64,000 bases of DNA, taken from assembly GCA_946800325.1 (NCBI GenBank), contig CAMPEJ010000003.1, positions 930,001-994,000 of the forward strand, given 5' to 3'. The translations under genes and the position numbers were made by a program. Below, in pieces: positions 62,149 to 64,000 of this stretch (the stretch's first letter is position 1; each line of letters starts with the position of its first letter). The notes beneath the pieces were generated by a model. The model was not told where the DNA came from. It did no database searches and saw nothing but the letters and a program-made list of their open reading frames with translations. The DNA comes from Luzula sylvatica. Taxonomy: Eukaryota; Streptophyta; Magnoliopsida; Poales; Juncaceae.

Positions 62149-64000
62149 ATTTGAACTCCCCAAAGCATAAACAAATTGTTTTGAATCGAAAAACAAACTT
62201 TCTTAGTGTTTGTAAATTTTGGTAAAATGTTATGTGGTAAACGATACGATTCAAATGATCTCAAAATACGTTATTTGAACTCCCCAAAGCATAAACAGAT
62301 TGTTTTGAATCGAAAAACAAACTTTCTTAGTGTTTGTAAATTTTGCTGCAATGTTATGTGGTAAAAGATACGATTCAAATGATCTCAAAATACATTATTT
62401 GAACTCCCCAAAGCATAAACAGATTGTTTTGAATCGAAAAACAAACTTTCTTAGTGTTTGTAAATTTTGGTGAAATGTTATGTGGTAAAAGATACAATTC
62501 CAATGATCTCAAAATACGTTATTTGAACTCCCCAAAGCATAAACAGATTGTTTTGAATCGAAAAACAAACTTTCTTAGTGTTTGTAAATTTTGGTGAAAT
62601 GTTATATGGAAAAAGATACGATTCAAATGATCTCAAATTACGTTATTTGAACTCCCCAATGCATAAACAAATTGTTTTGAATCGAAAAACAAACTTTCTT
62701 AGTGTTTGTAAATTTTGGTAAAATGTTATGTGGTAAACGATACGATTCAAATGATCTCAAAATACGTTATTTGAACTCCCCAAAGCATAAACAAATTGTT
62801 TTCAATCGAAAAACAAACTTTCTTAGTGTTTGTAAATTTTGGTAAAATGTAATGTGGTAAAAGATACGATTCAAATGATCTCAAAATACGTTATTTGAAC
62901 TCCCCAAAACATAAACAAATTGTTTTGAATCGAAAAACAAACTTTCTTAGTGTCTGTAAATTTTGTTGAAATGTTATGTGGTAAAATATACGATTCAAAT
63001 GATCTCAAAATACGTTATTTTAACTCCCCAAAGCATAAACAGAATGTTTTGAATCGAAAAACAAACTTTCTTAGTGTTTGTAAATTTTGGCGAAATGTTA
63101 TGTGGTAAAAGATACGATTCAAATGATCTCAAAATACGTTATTTGAACTCCCCAAACCATAAACAAATTGTTTTGAATCGAAAAACAAACTTTCTTCGTG
63201 TTTGTAAATTTTGGTAAAATGTTATGTGGTAAAAGATACGATTCAAATGATCTCAAAATACGTTATTTGAACTCCCCAAAGCATAAAAAGATTGTTTTGA
63301 ATCGAAAAACAAACTTTCTTAGTGTTTGTAAATTTTGGTAAAATGTTATGTGGTAAAAGATACGATTCAAATGATCTCAAAATACGTTATTTGAACTCCC
63401 CAAAGCATAAACAGATTGTTTTGAATCGAAAAACAAACTTTCTTAGTGTTTGTAAATTTTGGTGAAATGTTATGTAGTAAAAGATACGATTCAAATGATC
63501 TCAAAATACGTTATTTGAACTCCCCAAAGCATAAACAGATTGTTTTGAATCGAAAAACAAACTTTCTTAGTGTTTGTAAATTTTGGTGAAATGTTATGTG
63601 GTAAAAGATACGATTCGAATGATCTAAAAATAAGTTATTTGAACTCCCCAAAGCATAAAAAATTGTTTTGAATCGAAAAACAAACTTTGTTTGTAAATTT
63701 TGGTGAAATGTTATGTGGTAAAAGATACTATTCGAATGATCTAAAAATATGTTATTTGAACTCCCCAAAGCATAAACAAATTGTTTTGAATCGAAAAACA
63801 AACTTTCTTAGTGTTTGTAAATTTTGGTAAAATGTTATGTGGTAAACGATACGATTCAAATGATCTCAAAATACGATATTTGAACTCCCCAAAGCATAAA
63901 CAAATTGTTTTGAATCGAAAAACAAACTTTCTTAGTGTTTGTAAATTTTGGTGAAATGTTATGTAGTAAAAGATACGATTCAAATGATCTCAAAATACGT
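62149..64000. repeat. 2,349-bp (19-monomer) HOR unit, copy 2, cut by window end
   Basis: Follows copy 1 with all markers offset by 2,349: TTTTGCTGCAATG (62346), the GTCTG/TTTTGTTGAAATG monomer near 62955, the deletion pair (63657/63680), GATACTATTCGAA near 63726 and TACGATATTTG near 63875. The window ends at monomer base 81, with about 500 bases of the unit unseen, so the array continues to the right. Confidence 0.88.

Larger units (their letters stand above)
1..64000. repeat. 124-bp tandem satellite array, whole window
   Basis: Every base belongs to a head-to-tail array of an AT-rich monomer of 124 bp; the motif ACAAACTTTCTTAGTG recurs every 124 bases from base 3 to the end. Register arithmetic closes exactly with 516 whole monomers, 81 trailing bases and 65 deleted bases. 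Visible deletions are 23 of 1 bp in an A-run, six of 6 bp, two of 1 bp in a T-run, one of 2 bp, and two isolated 1-bp losses. No insertion, inversion, transposon or single-copy sequence interrupts the array. It runs off both edges. Long homogeneous arrays of this kind are typical of eukaryotic centromeric or heterochromatic satellites; that role is inferred, and the family is not recognised. Confidence 0.98.

Noticed and set aside
2685..63983. About 37 minus-strand open reading frames of 76-98 codons with similar translations
   Set aside because: They are translations of the satellite. Their length depends on frame effects of 1-bp and 6-bp deletions, the same peptide block repeats with the monomer, no start-site context or independent domain is visible, and no gene family is recognisable.
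1..64000. CRISPR array
   Set aside because: Units are contiguous and conserved over the whole 124 bp. There are no variable spacers between short repeats and no cas genes.
1..64000. CENP-B box
   Set aside because: No TTCG....A..CGGG core was found; I saw no CGG triplet in the monomer or in the subtypes read. TTCGAA in one subtype shares only the first four bases.
1..64000. Retrotransposon or DNA transposon insertion
   Set aside because: Register closes exactly over 516 monomers, so there is no room for inserted sequence, and no terminal repeats, target-site duplications or polymerase-like frames are seen.
1..64000. Telomeric or subtelomeric repeat
   Set aside because: No short G-rich telomere motif occurs in tandem; TTTGGGT is a two-base variant of TTTTGGTG within single monomers and is not repeated.

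Overview
The whole 64,000-base window is one uninterrupted tandem satellite array. The monomer is 124 bp, about 29% G+C (36 of 124 in the first copy), and all copies lie head to tail in one orientation. Taking base 1 of the window as monomer base 1, the window holds 516 complete monomers plus 81 bases of the next. The length closes exactly: 516 x 124 + 81 = 64,065, and 65 deleted bases were found by eye, leaving 64,000. There are 34 deletion loci, which fall into six shared types, and no insertions. No gene, RNA gene, transposon, CRISPR array, telomere repeat or other unique sequence is present. Both ends of the window lie inside the array, so its true length is unknown.

Organism: this is the pattern of a eukaryotic satellite, most likely centromeric, pericentromeric or other constitutive heterochromatin. 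I do not recognise the monomer and cannot name the species. No CENP-B-box-like core is visible. Centromeric function is an inference from array size, homogeneity and lack of transposons; the sequence does not prove it.

Layout: sequence variants mark monomer subtypes, and the order of these subtypes shows nested higher-order repeats (HORs) of several ages rather than one fixed unit. (1) 1-1770 is a divergent copy of 44372-46140. (2) 626-6350 (5.7 kb) is duplicated at 7568-16266, and the second copy has a further 2,974-bp (24-monomer) tandem duplication inside it. A 744-bp (6-monomer) tandem joins the two. (3) 14659-22344 is a 3,843-bp (31-monomer) tandem duplication with a third, partial copy after it. 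(4) 23165-26205 is a 1,612-bp (13-monomer) tandem. (5) 26300-29450 is a mixed block with 8- to 9-monomer periods. (6) 29828-42579 is a nearly identical 6,322-bp (51-monomer) tandem duplication. (7) 42500-53820 is a mosaic of 50- to 55-monomer copies. (8) 53768-64000 holds short, recently amplified HORs of 1,729, 985 and 2,349 bp.

A marker monomer (GGTGCAATG followed by TACATTAT) recurs at 34121, 40443, 46638, 53456 and 60000, which shows a loose super-period of 6.2-6.8 kb in the right half. The small open reading frames of 76-98 codons, all on the minus strand, are by-products of the satellite: single-base deletions make a monomer 123 bp, divisible by three, so a frame stays open across two units. 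They are not annotated as genes.
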